Shown: one piece after another, positions 32,861-44,143 of the stretch
How the letters are laid out: each line of letters starts with the position of its first letter
How positions within the stretch are numbered: position 1 is the stretch's first letter
Assembly (NCBI GenBank): GCA_032716605.1
Contig: CM064492.1
Location: 48,739,344 to 48,803,343 of the forward strand
Direction of reading: 5' to 3'
From: Paralithodes platypus
Lineage: Eukaryota > Arthropoda > Malacostraca > Decapoda > Lithodidae
Length of the DNA: 64,000 nt
Translations under genes and position numbers: made by a program
Notes under the pieces: model-generated
The model's input: the letters and a program-made list of their open reading frames with translations, nothing else
Databases searched by the model: none
What the model was told of the DNA's origin: nothing

Positions 32861-33936
32861 ACGTGATAGAATGTATTTCGTTATGAACAGCCTTACTGAT
32901 TTGACATAAATTACCGAACACATTTGCATCATAAAATTGTTAGAACAATCCTGAAAAAGTGCTCAAATTATCAAGCCAAACCGATTATTCCACACTTCAT
33001 ATGCGTATTCTGCCCTGTTCCAAATAGGTCGGCCAAAACTCTTATACCTCACAAACGACTTGAGTAATCGAGCCAATACTTCTACCACTTGGGAAAGGTC
33101 AGCCAGGAAATAGGTGTGGCAATTTACAGCCTAATTGCTTTATCCCTTTTTTAGTTACAGAGGTTATGGTTCATGATTTCAAAAATAAATATCTCACTCT
33201 CAATCCCCGATTTTAACATAAGGTGAGGGCTGGTTCTGTCTAGAGTGAGGTTTGGCATCCTTTACCCAACCTAAGCCATTTATGTCTGTCTCTTTTCCTG
33301 TACTACTTTTCCTACTTGGGGAGCGGGAGCCTAGGAATCCTCTTCCCCTTGTAAAATTCACCTACTAGACGGAAAGGGGCGAGGGAATGCGAAAGTGGTC
33401 CCGAACCCAAAGAATTGAAACTTTCAATGTTGTTTCTGTTCCGGCTATGTCTCGAGTCGGCCACCGCCAGCTATGGGGTATATGCCTGAGTACATACATA
33501 GCATTTACATACATATATAGCATTTACATACATACATACATACAAATAAACAAATAGCTCCACACTTGACTGAGGTATCGTTTCCTTTTTTCACATATCT
33601 AGGTAGTTTAGTTACATGCAGCCTCGTAAGGCTCAATACATCTGTTGTTGTTTGTTTTCCTTTGTACTATTACTGCAACCAAGTCACATTTCGGTAATCA
33701 AGATTGGAGCATGAACATTTCTTATCCAGTTAACCCCTTTAGTACAACGATGACTTCATTAATATTTGTTGGGATATCATTAGACTACTGCATTCAATTT
33801 AGTAAGGACATGTGCTAGTCAATTTAGTAAGTACATGTGCTAGTCAATTTAGTAAGGACATGTGCTAGTCAATTGGGATAGTTTGTATTGCTTAATTCCT
33901 AGAAGTAATTCCTAATTAGAAAAACTATAATTGTGT
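32861..33936. other. Unassigned stretch with small repeats
   Basis: A CATA-type microsatellite lies at 33498-33545. A TTAACCCCTTTAGTACAACG start at 33730 is a left half of family H, and inside it the segment AATTTAGTAAGGACATG recurs three times (33796-33885, about 28-base spacing). Nothing coding is seen. Confidence 0.6.
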
Positions 33937-33944
33937 TTAATTAA

Positions 33945-34309
33945 GGGGAGACTGGCCGTTTGTTTGGTCCATTAATTAATTTATTCATATATTTATTTAG
34001 TTTCCTCCATAGACCTCCATCAAGCTTCGAAAAACACCCCCTAGACTCCCCTTCAAGATAAATTTGTACATTTTTCGGTAGAAAAATGTCCCGGCCGAAG
34101 GCCGGTTCCTCTTAAAATTGCAGGCTCGCTATCGCTCGCCAGGAAAAAATCGATACCTAAATGGCACGAAAGGTCTTAACATTGATAACGAGATGGGGCG
34201 AAAGGTGTTAAAATCGCCAAACTAATGGGCCGAACGTCTTATAATCTCAAAACTAGTGGGGCTAAACATTAGGGAGAAGGGGGTCCAGAAAAATGGTCTG
34301 CCTCTCCCC
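33945..34309. mobile_element. TTAA foldback element (family B), most complete copy
   Basis: TTAA at 33941-33944 and 34310-34313, with ends GGGGAGACTGG and, inverted, GGGGAGAGGCAG. It contains TAGACCTCCATCAAGC, GGCCGAAGGCCGG, GGCTCGCTATCGCTCGCC and a run of GACC/GTC strings. Short hairpins only; no frame of interest. Confidence 0.85.
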
Positions 34310-34430
34310 TTAATGCCACCTCTGTTTGTATGCAGTTCGTGCATTGATAAAAGTCGCTGTTCCTGTAATAACAGCCGAGTGCTAATGAATTGCTCTGGAA
34401 GAATTGTAGCTTTTGAGATATATTGCTATT

Positions 34431-34455
34431 TTTATTATTATTATTATTATTATTA
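34431..34455. repeat. (ATT)n microsatellite
   Basis: A trinucleotide run. A C/T-rich low-complexity tract follows at 34535-34715. Confidence 0.9.
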
Positions 34456-34864
34456 GTATTACAACGGTCTAATGCTACACACAATTAAATGTAAATATCA
34501 ATATCGTACTGAAAGGGATCAGGTCACACTAATCCCCCCCCCCTCCCATGATAAACAAGTTATATTACCTAGCCTTCGTTCCTTATTAAGCCCCCCCCCC
34601 ACCCCCTCTTGTCGCCCCCCTCAACCCCCGACGGCCCCCTCCCCTTGTCGCCCCCCTCAAATCCCTCCCCCCCCCTCTTTCTCTCTCTCTCGATCTCTCT
34701 CCCCCCCCCCCCCACCGATTAATGGTCAAAGTTCAGTGTTCGGGATTAACTGCTGGCCTCGGGAATAAACAGGACTAGACTGAGTGGTGGAGGGCACCAA
34801 GGTCAAGTCAGTCTCGTGGCATTATGATAATATATTCACTCCAGGACATAATACGTAGGCTTAA

Positions 34865-35236
34865 GGGGGGTCACCGTTTTTTTTTCTTTTTCTCCTTTGC
34901 TCTCTTTCCCTGGCTTGTATCGATTCAGCCCCATTCAGCCAACTGTTTTAAGACGTTTATCCCCATCTAGGTGTCGATTTCTTCCTGGCGAGCGATAACG
35001 AGCCAGCATTGTATGGAGAAATCCGGTTTTGCCGGAGACATTTTTCTATCGAAAAATGTACAAATTTAGCTTGCTGTCAAAACAAAACTATATATATGCT
35101 GGCTCGCTACCGCTCGCCAGCAAAATATTGACACCTGGATTGGGGTAAACGTCTTAAAACAGTAGGCTGAATGGGGCCGAATGGATACATGTCAAAGAGA
35201 GAGGGAGTGAAAGAGATAAAAGCGAGGTGGGCCCCC
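34865..35236. mobile_element. TTAA foldback element (family A), copy 2
   Basis: TTAA at 34861-34864 and 35237-35240; terminal GGGGGGTCACC against GGTGGGCCCCC. Long inverted arms with GTTTTAAGACGTTTATCCCC and its complement. The GGCGAGCGATAACGAGCC core and its inverse GGCTCGCTACCGCTCGCC face each other across the centre. One of the best-kept copies. Confidence 0.9.
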
Positions 35237-35240
35237 TTAA

Positions 35241-36088
35241 GTTTGTAAAGCTATCCTGAACTGAATCGGATCTTGTCATTAATTATTTGGCAACTATTTG
35301 AATTTCAGTCATATATCTATGTAGGAAAAGGAAAAAGGAAAAGGTAATATTTTCTATCCATGAGAGTACAAGATATTTGGGTGGAATCAAAAAATATAAC
35401 AGGGTAAGTAATTATGGAGGGGCGGGATGTTGTCAAGATGGCAATGGATGAGATTAAAAAAAACGGTTGGACCAAGGTGCAACATTGTGTTACATAGAGT
35501 ACATGAAAACGTGAATAATGGGTTCGCAAATAAAACAGAAGAAACTAGAGAGGCACTCGGGACAGCACGTACTGTACCTCCACCTACGCTGGCGGAGGTA
35601 TGTGCTCAACCGATCGCCCCCAAAATGGAATCACTTCTCCCTTGGCATATATCCTATCTGGCCACCCAATTTCTTAAACATCGGTTTAAAACTTTGTGAG
35701 CTGCTTATGCTGGGGGAGGTATGCGCTCTACTAACCACCTCCTAAATTGAGGAACTTTTCCCTTGATGCATATCCTACATGCCCACCAACTTTCGTAAAA
35801 TCGATACTGTTTGAGATATCTAGTTTACAGACAAACCAACAGGCAAAAACAAAATAAAAATAACTTCCGTCCAGTTTCGTTGACGGATTTAATAATAATA
35901 ATGATATAGCTTTTGCTAAGGATTCCTTCGGTTTAGTACTATTTGATACATAACACGATCTGATTTAATGAACTTTTTGAAAGGTAAACAAATGCGTAAA
36001 ACGTGAGGTGCAAGGAAACAATTAATCAAGTATGAGACCATGTATAATAGAAATCCACAGTTTACGGCATGCAAGAGGCAAGGAAGAT
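35241..36088. other. No gene seen
   Basis: Short frames only. Two adjacent segments (about 35583-35690 and 35710-35815) share CTGGCGGAGGTATG/CTGGGGGAGGTATG and a GCATATCCTA motif, an old tandem duplication. Confidence 0.5.
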
Positions 36089-36133
36089 ATATATATATAT
36101 ATATATATATATACCGGTATAAATATATATATA
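36089..36133. repeat. (TA)n microsatellite
   Basis: A TA run with a short CCGG interruption near 36114. Confidence 0.9.
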
Positions 36134-36139
36134 TCAAAT

Positions 36140-36275
36140 GTGTATGAAGGAGACTAACAAGTGTTCCCCTCAAAAGTTGAAAGTGATAGGGAGCCAAATT
36201 CAAGGTATGTTAGAGTCAAAATGTCTGGGCACACGGAGTTGTAGGCATTTGAAGTCGTAGGATGAGGGAAAGATA
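36140..36275 (-). mobile_element. YADDST LINE, short 3'-end fragment
   Basis: It matches the 3' region of the LINE at 5.8-8.5 kb (AAAATGTCTGGGCACACGGAG against AAAATGCCTGGACACACGGAG) and, on the minus strand, keeps SSYDFKCLQLRVPRHFDS, the last coding residues. Everything upstream is truncated. Confidence 0.7.
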
Positions 36276-36383
36276 GACATATATACCAGGATATATTGAT
36301 AAAGAGAGGAAAAACACACACACAATATTGAATTATAACCTACCTTAATATTTCTGGATATCCAGTGCGAGGAGAAAGGTATT

Positions 36384-36387
<4 letters not shown>

Positions 36388-36417
<30 letters not shown>
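36388..36417. repeat. (GA)n microsatellite
   Basis: A pure GA run just after the LINE fragment. Confidence 0.9.
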
Positions 36418-36420
<3 letters not shown>

Positions 36421-36713
36421 AATATATTAATCGAGACACACATTATCTATCTACCTACCGTATCTATATTATTTTAAACCATTAACCCTTTCAGTACATG
36501 AGGATGCCTATATTCTGGCTAACTAGAGTCATCAGTGGCGTAGCTAGGGTTTTCTCAGCAGGGGGGCACCTGGGCGGGGGGGGGGGGGGGGGGCACCACT
36601 ATCATGGGAGTGGCACCTGATACTCAGGGCCAGGTAGAGACTTCATTGGGCCCTGGTGTTGTGGGTCCCTATAAATTGATAGGCGAGCTGGGGGGTTGAA
36701 CTTCACTACTTAA

Positions 36714-36940
36714 CCCTCTCCGGCATATGACGCGATTTTGAGCCTATTGGGGATACTTTAAAGCTTTTGTTACCATCAGGGGTATTTAGAAACCTTTAGT
36801 TTAGTTACTTCAACCTCTGCAGTTGTCTTTGAGTTAGCTGTGGGCAGAAAACTAATTTTGGAGAGGTAATTATAAGAGTGAGAGAACTCCATTTCTTATT
36901 GCTAATCTGGCAATCTCTGCGTCATAAATGCGCGAAGGGG
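36714..36940. mobile_element. TTAA miniature element
   Basis: TTAA at 36710-36713 and 36941-36944. The ends CCCTCTCCGGCATATGACGC and, inverted, CCCCTTCGCGCATTTATGACGC are inverted repeats with small differences. 227 bp, no coding. Confidence 0.7.
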
Positions 36941-37981
36941 TTAATAGACTCAATATGAAGCCATATTTTGTTTATAAATAGGACATTATCAAACTAATGA
37001 TTCTAAGGAACTCCTCTTTGATTTTATCTTTAGCTTTGTCTATATGGTTAATCATTAGCCTATATTGTATTATACTCAACTAACACTAACTCAATTTACA
37101 TAACGTATTTGGTATATACATACTGTAAACACACAATCCTCTCAGAACTTTATTAAACATTTGTACTGTATATTTGTGGACAGACATTTTGGAAACTAGA
37201 TACTAATTTGCATAATTAAAACTGAACCCAAAAAATCTTGTGTAACATAATCAGAGGAATATCCTTTACATAGAACAATTACTACACATAATCTAAGGGA
37301 GGGTTGAAGGGAGAGCTTTATTGATTCACTTAAGTTATGAAAATAGTAATGTACAGTACTTGCATGATTAGGCTATATATTGTATTGATATGGTGTACTG
37401 TAGAATCTCTATAATTAAGGTTTAGTGACATTATTGTGTTTACACAATGCCTGCACATTATTTTAGAGTTGAATAGATAATAAGACATCATGATAATCGT
37501 ACAAGAAATGCCACAAACCAGAAACATTTCTTACCTAAAGTGTCCTCCCTCGTCCCTCTCTTCACCACGCAGCAATCAGCTGAACGATTATATATACAAA
37601 AACAAAATAATGTTTTCTAGCATTCATCCGAGAAATAATGTTCTTTTGTGTTAATATTTTGTTTTCTTTCTGCCTTAAATTAACTGATTTTTTTTAACTT
37701 TATATATTAACCCCTACTGTACCGGAGGATACAGTAATAAAAGTTCCCCCCCAAGTCCCAAGCATTGTGGCCAAAATGGCAAGATAAAACAACCTTCCAC
37801 CTCAAGAGATGAAGGAATACTGGTTCTCCCAGCCTTCAGAGGGTTGGATAGAAGCTGAGAAGTGGTGCCATATCGAGAGCAGTGTTCTAACGGGTCGTGG
37901 TACCAGGCACAGCCTGATAGTGGCAGTTACAAGGAAAGTTCATTACTGATGGCTCCCAGCCGTCGCTAGGACTGGGGAGTG

Positions 37982-38250
37982 ACTTTTTTTATTTTTATTT
38001 TTTCTATATTCCAACTACTCCCTCTCGGGCATAGGCTGATAGCCTTTACACTCTACCGCTGAACACAGTGAAGCCCGTGAGGTCTTGCTCCAGTCTAGGG
38101 AGTGAGACAAGCGAAGCTTCACGGCTCGAAGCAACTCCATCTCTGAAGCTGCTCCACCTCTGTGTTTCACCGTCTCATCCCCCAGGCTCGGATCCTCACT
38201 CTCAGAACGCCACCTATTGAGCAATTAACTCACTAGGCATTGCCCCCCTG
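37982..38250 (-). mobile_element. SINE-like element, copy 1
   Basis: It matches 39703-39992 along its whole length (CTCTCGGGCATAGGCTGA, AACGCCACCTATTGAGCA, CACTAGGCATTG). The T-rich left edge (37984-38003) would be the poly(A) tail of a minus-strand copy. Non-coding. Confidence 0.75.
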
Positions 38251-38385
38251 TATATGGGAATATTCATACAATGCTATTTAATCAGGGAACAATGAGGGTA
38301 TTTTTGGGGCATTTCGGTGTGCTGTGGTAATGCACTGATACTAGGTACAGCACATATTCCATCTCAAAAATATCTTCCCATTGAT

Positions 38386-38455
38386 ATATTGGGATTCGAA
38401 CCCGGATCCATTGGATTACCAGTTCAGTAGCAAGACCACTCCACCACACCTCCCC
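38386..38455 (-). tRNA. tRNA-like sequence (probably SINE head or tRNA pseudogene)
   Basis: On the minus strand it has an A-box-like GTGGTGGAGTGGTC and a B box GGGTTCGAATCCC at about 38391-38403, with a T arm that pairs. The acceptor stem does not close and the anticodon arm is unclear, so a working tRNA is unlikely. Conserved sequence continuing past the B box would support a SINE. Confidence 0.4.
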
Positions 38456-38935
38456 TTATCTACTGACGGCTCCCAGCCGTCGCTGGTATTGGAGGGGTTA
38501 AGAATAAGAAATAGTTCAGATATAACATTACTATTCAATTTTCCAATCTAGGATAGATGAAAAATGAAAGCTCCAACAGGTATGAAAAGGAAAGAAAACG
38601 ACCCTCCAACAGATGATTAAGGTGGTAACTATCACAATTTTATACTCTTTTACAAATGTTCACTGTTACTGCTGTTGGTGAAGTGATAATTTTAAATGGA
38701 GATACTTATGATCTTTAATAATTTTGATTATTGTTTTAGGTGGTGGTGCCTTCTATCCATTAAATTAACAATAACAAATTAGGTATACATGTAGGGCTGT
38801 GGTGTCTGGTGGTGGGGGGGGGGGGGACAGGTTTCTCATGGGGTGGCACGTGCCCCCCCCCCATACCTTCCCTTGGCTACGCTACTACTATAGACAATTT
38901 CAATCATGTTTGGAAGGTCCTTTAAGAGGGGTCAC

Positions 38936-39288
38936 CGGCTTTTATTATCTCTCTCCTTTTCTCTCTTTCCCTGGCTTGTATCCATTCGGCCCCATTCAGC
39001 CAATTGTTTTAAGACGATTATCCCCATCCAGGTGTCGATTAGCGATAGCGAGCCAGCATTGTATGGAGAAATCCGGCTTCGCCGGAAACATTTTTCTATC
39101 GAAAAATGTAGAAATTTAGTTTGCTGCCAAAACAAAAAATATATATGCTGGCTCGCTACCGCTCGCCAGGAAAATATTGACACCTGGATGGGGGTAAATG
39201 TCTTAAAACAGTAGGCTGAATGGGGCCGAATGGATACAAGCCAAAGAGAGAGGGAGAGAAAGAAAAAAAAAAGGCGAGGTGGGCTCCC
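38936..39288. mobile_element. TTAA foldback element (family A), copy 3
   Basis: TTAA at 38932-38935 and 39289-39292. Inverted arms as in copy 2; centre TTTTTCTATCGAAAAATG. Part of the left core is missing: only AGCGATAGCGAGCC remains. Confidence 0.9.
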
Positions 39289-39701
39289 TTAAGAATCAAA
39301 TAGGTAACCAATACAACCAACTAACGGTTTTATACCAACTTATTCCTGCAAATCAATCATGCTATGCTCCTTACATAAATATATACATAGACTAACCGAA
39401 TGGATACACACTTATGTGGCCGACTGTACTTGTTACCTGTGAAGGCGAGTGTATAAACAACTACTAAACAAGTCCCTGTTTGGCTTTAGTTTCTTACTTG
39501 TACAGCTACTGACAAATGTTCGTGAGCTCTTGTGATTATCTTTATCAAATATATCCATTCAGGTATATATTAATAAATACATATTATGAGCTTATTAATA
39601 GATAGCTGATTTGAACTGAACATGAATCTAGATGAATATATTTGAATAAAGAGAATCGCAAAAACTCAGGAACATTTGTCAATATCTGTACCTGTTCATG
39701 C

Positions 39702-39702
<1 letters not shown>

Positions 39703-39734
<32 letters not shown>

Positions 39735-39992
39735 CCCCCCCCAACTACTACCCTCTCGGGCATAGGCTGAGAGCCTATACATTCCACCGCTCAACACGGT
39801 GAAGCCCGTGAGGCCTTGTTCCAGTCTGGGGAATGAGACATTGAAGCATCCATCATGGCTCGAAGCAGCTCCATCTCTAAAGCGGCTGGTTGCTTGGCCC
39901 AAGTGCTTCACCGTCTCACCCTCCAGACTCAGACCCTCACTCTCAGAACGCCACCTATTGAGCAGTGAACTCACTAGGCATTGTCCCCCTGT
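39703..39992 (-). mobile_element. SINE-like element, copy 2, with poly(A) tail
   Basis: The same family as 37982-38250, in the same orientation. The minus strand ends in a GGGG-rich stretch and a long A-run (the T-run at 39703-39734). A tRNA-like A-box segment (TTGAGCGGTGGAATG) lies close to the 3' end. The sequence between 39293 and 39702 shows no feature. Confidence 0.8.
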
Positions 39993-40034
39993 AACATATA
40001 TCTGTGCTGTCCATTGTTCGTACGTCCTTTTATC

Positions 40035-40365
40035 TACCCCCCTCTCTCTCTCTGTCTATTTCATTCTGCCTGTCTGTTGGTCATGCTATCCTATTCTTTG
40101 TAGTCAGTTTGTCTAATTCGTTCTCGTTTGTATTTCTATATTACTCTCTCCCACCTTCCAATGTTCCCTCCCTCCCCCCTCCCTTTACCTGTTTCCGTCT
40201 TCCCTTGTATCTATGTATTTATCTCTCCCTCCATCTTTCCCTTCGTCTCTCTCTTTCTCTCTCTCTCTCCTTCCCTCCCCCTCCCCCTCCCTCTTTTCCT
40301 CCCCTCCTTCTTTTTCTTCGTCTCTCACCCTTCCACCCTTCCCACCCTTTCTCGCTCTCCCTACT
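40035..40365. repeat. C/T-rich low-complexity tract
   Basis: Mostly pyrimidine, with CTCTCT and TTCCCTCC blocks, then (CA)n at 40380-40400. A second such patch at 40665-40760 alternates CT and CA runs. No gene seen from 39993 to 40890. Confidence 0.8.
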
Positions 40366-40889
40366 GCCCACGCAGCATCACACACACACACACACACAAA
40401 CACAGCACCAAGACAAACACCATCAAAACCAAGGGGGCCTCGTAAAAGATATGTGTGCCTCATTTCCGGCCCTCGAGAGTTAAAACTTTGCCAATTAACG
40501 TAACTCAAGAGCGGCTTCATTATCATAAAAGTGCAGCATCGTAGCCTACTCAATTAAGCGCTCAGGGAAGGGGGTTAAAAAAAGTGCGGATTCCTTTTAT
40601 ACGAGGTGCAATATACGGGGGGAGAGTTGAGAGGGCTGACTTCCGCCCTCTTTAGCTCTCTCTCTGACTTTCTTTCTCTCGAACTGGCTTTCTCTTTCTC
40701 TCTCGCTCACACATGCACACACACACACACACGCACACTCTCTCTCTCTCTCACACACATACACAGCACCAACAATACCCTGTAAATAACTCACATGAGT
40801 CTAAGAATTTTGAGATACCGTTCTAAAATAACCTCTGGACACTTGTGTCTAACGGAAGGTCCGTGTTACGAGGGAGAAATGCTAAGTGA

Positions 40890-42335
40890 ATACTCAAGTT
40901 AGTTTTACACATATATTATAGGGGGATAATTAGATAGTTGGGTCATATACATAATATAGACAGTAGTCGGTGAACAATATCTATGGAATATACAGTATAT
41001 TTACAGGTAGTCAGGTGAACCTGGCTGAAGGACATCAACAAACAATTATAGTACGCATAAGTCATCAAACAATACACTACATAAATAGAAGATGCAAAGA
41101 TGATTAAACGAAGATCCTAACAGTGCTCATAAGTCTGTAAGAAATAAGCTAGCTTGATTCTAGTATGGCGTGGAGGTAAGGCAGAGCTGGTCATCTATAG
41201 GTAAGACAGCGGTGTGGCGACTAAGTGACCGGACAAACGTGTGACAGTATACCTATAGATGGCTATTTATGTTAAAGGTAGCGTGTGAGAATAAAGTAGG
41301 CAAAACTGGATTAATTAATTATTGCGTTAGAGGGGTTCTGACAGACAGACCACAGATAAGATTAAGCGTCATGAAGCTAACGATATCTCTTCAGTTAGGC
41401 TGGTAGAGATACTTGGAGATACTGTGATACTCCTGGTTGAAATAGTGGTTAGGGCCAGTTAACAGCTAACTTATTACCTGTCGGGATCTGCCGTTTACAG
41501 GTAAGGGTTACTTACAAAAGCTTACTACCGCACTGAGCTAGGGTTAGAGACTAATTAAAGAGGCTTAAGGCACTCAGACTCAGGAGGGAGGTGAGATACC
41601 TTCCCTGAGCTGGTCTGAGCACCTATGCAACTATTAGGTGTTCCTTGTCCCAATCTTAGTACAAGGAAAGAGGGAGACCTTTGCCCTTTGTACAGGTGAC
41701 ATAGATCCCTGTCGCTCCGGCGATGGGGGTAGGGGCGATAGTAGTGGTAGGGCCCTCAGGATTCGCCTTTTGATTCCCTCCAGGGACCAGTCGGTGAATG
41801 GTGGCGATGACGTCAGGTCATCCGGGTTGGCTGAGGCGACCCGGGAGCTGGCCAATCCTGGGTCGACCACCTATTGGGTGAAGAAGTAGTTCTGGGGGGG
41901 GGGGGGGGGGGGCTTGTTGCGATGGGGGTGATGGTGGGGGGCACCACTCTTTTTCTTGGGGCGACTCTGTTCTTTTGAGCCCGTTCTCTATGGAAAATGG
42001 GCGAAGGGGGAACCCTGGTATTGTGCGGCCCTAAGGGAACACGCTGCCCTTGTGGGGTGTCGTGGAATCTGTAGGAATAGCGCGGCGTCGAGGCAGCAAA
42101 CCAAAGGGGAGCAGCGGTGGTGGGGGGCGCCATGTCGCATTCCGTTAGGTGCAGGAGGGGCCCTCTGGTAGTGGGGCCTTAAGGAAGGGCGCGGCCCCTG
42201 TGATAGGCTCTGGCGGTGTGGGGACGCCTCTGGTGTTGCCCTTGTCTCTCGGGGGTACGGCAGCGCAGGTGGAGGGGCCCTGGGCCGCTCCGGCATGTGC
42301 AGGCGGCTGGCTGTGGAGGGTGGCTTGCCCATTTC
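40890..42335. other. Unassigned stretch with a GC-rich part
   Basis: 40890-41630 is ordinary sequence with no frame. 41634-42335 is markedly GC-rich, with a G-run at 41894-41912 and Pro/Arg-rich frames on the minus strand (for example RILRALPLLSPLPPSPERQ). I recognise no domain. Sharp composition change and position suggest a piece of an LTR element or inserted DNA, but nothing proves it. Confidence 0.4.
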
Positions 42336-42544
42336 TCAGCATTTTTCTATCGAAAAATTTACAAACTTAGCCTGCTGTCAAAAACATATTTATAAATATG
42401 CTGGCTCGCTAGCGCTCGCCAGGGAAAAATCCACACCTGGATAGGGATAAACGTTTTAAAAACAGTAGGCTAAATGGGGCGGAATGGATACAACCAAGAG
42501 AGACAGAGAGAGAGAGAGAGAGTAAAAAAACGAGGTGGGCACCC
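42336..42544. mobile_element. TTAA foldback element (family A), copy 4, left half missing
   Basis: Only the centre (TTTTTCTATCGAAAAATTTA) and the right arm to TTAA (42545-42548) are present. The left arm is replaced by the GC-rich stretch. Confidence 0.8.
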
Positions 42545-42639
42545 TTAAGTCATGGGTGCTAACAGATGCACTAGTACCACGAGGAAATTTTTCGAAGAAG
42601 TAGCCCAATTGCAGCAAGTTCAACTGAATACATACCATA

Positions 42640-42766
42640 AAAGTAGCTGTAAAACAATGCAAGGGATGTAACATTTCTCTTAATTGCTGGAGACCCATTT
42701 TAAACTGAATAAAATCGTCTAATAGTAGCCAGAACAAAGTTAAAAGGACGGCACCGGTACCGAAGG
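42640..42766. mobile_element. Family H miniature element, right half
   Basis: It holds AATCGTCTAATAGTAGCCAG and the end CCGGTACCGAAGG before TTAA (42767-42770), like 21156-21361. Confidence 0.6.
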
Positions 42767-42782
42767 TTAAATGTGAAATTTA

Positions 42783-43085
42783 TCTATCTATTTATCTTCA
42801 CTCTCCTATCTTCTCTTTTATCACCTCCTATCTCCTCTTCTCTGTCTCTTATCTTCTCTCTCTCTCTCTCTCTCATCTCTTTTTTTTCTCTCCCCTATCT
42901 CCTCTTCTCTCTCTCCTATCTCCTCTTCTCTCTCATACCTCCTTTTCTCTCTCCTATCTCCTCTTCTCTCTCCTATCTCCTCTACTCTCTCTCCTATCTC
43001 CTCTTCTCTCTCTCCCATATCTCTCTCTCTCTCTCTCTCTCTCTAACTACCATCTCTCTCTCTCTCTCCCATCTCCTCTCATCCT
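42783..43085. repeat. Pyrimidine minisatellite (CTCCTATCTCCTCTTCTC)
   Basis: Tandem short units of TCTCTCCTATCTCCTCTTC, with pure (CT)n at 43021-43045. Not coding. Confidence 0.85.
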
Positions 43086-43311
43086 CTCACTACCTCCTGG
43101 GAACGCTCACAGGCCGATACATTCTCAACACCACTTTCTCAGGATTTTCTCTCTCGCCTCTGTCCCGTGTGTTCAATAATGCAAACACGACAAAACTTCC
43201 CCCTTTTCCTCTGCTTGCTGGAACATCTAAACACAATAGGTAATTCTAGACGGCAACGACAATAGCTAATACACTATGGAGATCAAGATAATGCTGAGAA
43301 GTTTTAGTTAA

Positions 43312-43660
43312 GAGGGGTGACCTGCTTTTTTTTCTCCCTTTTTCTCTCTTTCTCTGGTTTGTATCCATTCGGCCCCATTCAGCCAACTGTTCTAAGACGT
43401 TTATCCCCATTCAGTTGTCGATTTCTTCCTGGCGAGCGAAAGCGAGCCAGCATTGTATTGAGAAATCAGGCTTCGCCGGAGAAATTTTTCTATCGAAAAA
43501 TGTACAAATTTAGCCTGCTGTCAATGTTTTTTTTTTAAATATGCTGGCTCGCTACCGCTCGCCAGGAATAAAATTGACACCTGGATGGGGGTAAACGTCT
43601 TAAAACAGTAGGCTGAATGGGGCCGAAAGGATACAACCCAGAGAGAGAGAGGAAGAGAGG
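43312..43660. mobile_element. TTAA foldback element (family A), copy 5
   Basis: TTAA at 43308-43311 at the left. The right terminus is lost after GAGGAAGAGAGGG. Segments flanking it at 43221-43307 and about 43672-43804 are copies of each other, so the locus was duplicated or the element lies between two copies of a larger repeat. Confidence 0.8.
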
Positions 43661-43808
43661 GAACTTCTAAACACAATAGGTGATTCTAAACAACAACGAT
43701 AACAGCTGATACACTATGAAGATCATGAGTGGCATATGATATAGTTGGAATATAGAACAAACAAACAAAAATATGGAAGTTAGAATAATGCTGAGCAGTT
43801 TTAGTTAA

Positions 43809-44094
43809 GGGGAGATTTTCACTTGAGGGATTTTTTTTTTTTCTGAAACCCTTACTCCCTCATGTTTAGCCCCATTTGTTTCGAGATTTTAAGACGTTCG
43901 CCCCCATTAGTTTGGCGGTTTTAACACCTTTCACCCCATTACTGTCAATTTTAAGACCTTTCGTGCCATTTATGTGTCGATTATTTCCTGGCGAGCGATA
44001 GCGAGCCTGTACTTTATGGGGAGCCGGCCGAAGGGTCTTGTGGGTATTTTTTTAAGCTTGATGGAGGTCTTGGGAGCAAACTAAAAACCTACCC
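43809..44094. mobile_element. TTAA foldback element (family B), inverted orientation
   Basis: TTAA at 43805-43808 and 44095-44098. It reads as the reverse of 33945-34309: the GTTTAGCCCC block comes first, then GGCGAGCGATAGCGAGCC, then GATGGAGGTCT. Confidence 0.85.
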
Positions 44095-44143
44095 TTAAGA
44101 ATCATATTATTTTGAAGAATTCATGTTGTTGATTTTGGTGTTA

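Larger units (their letters stand above)
37711..38497. mobile_element. TTAA miniature element carrying other repeats
   Basis: TTAA at 37707-37710 and 38498-38501; ends CCCCTACTGTACCGG and, inverted, CCCCTCCAATACCAGCGACG, resembling family H. Inside are a SINE (37982-38250) and a tRNA-like segment (38386-38455). Confidence 0.5.
36533..38887. mobile_element. Possible transposon with GTGGCGTAGC ends
   Basis: The left end CAGTGGCGTAGCTAGGG and the right end, read inward, TAGTAGCGTAGCCAAGGG are alike, and both are followed by a G-run and GGCACSTG. GTGGCGTAGC-type termini are common on animal hAT-like elements. Target duplications are not convincing and the interior is made of other repeats (two TTAA elements and a SINE), so the pairing is tentative. 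Confidence 0.4.
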
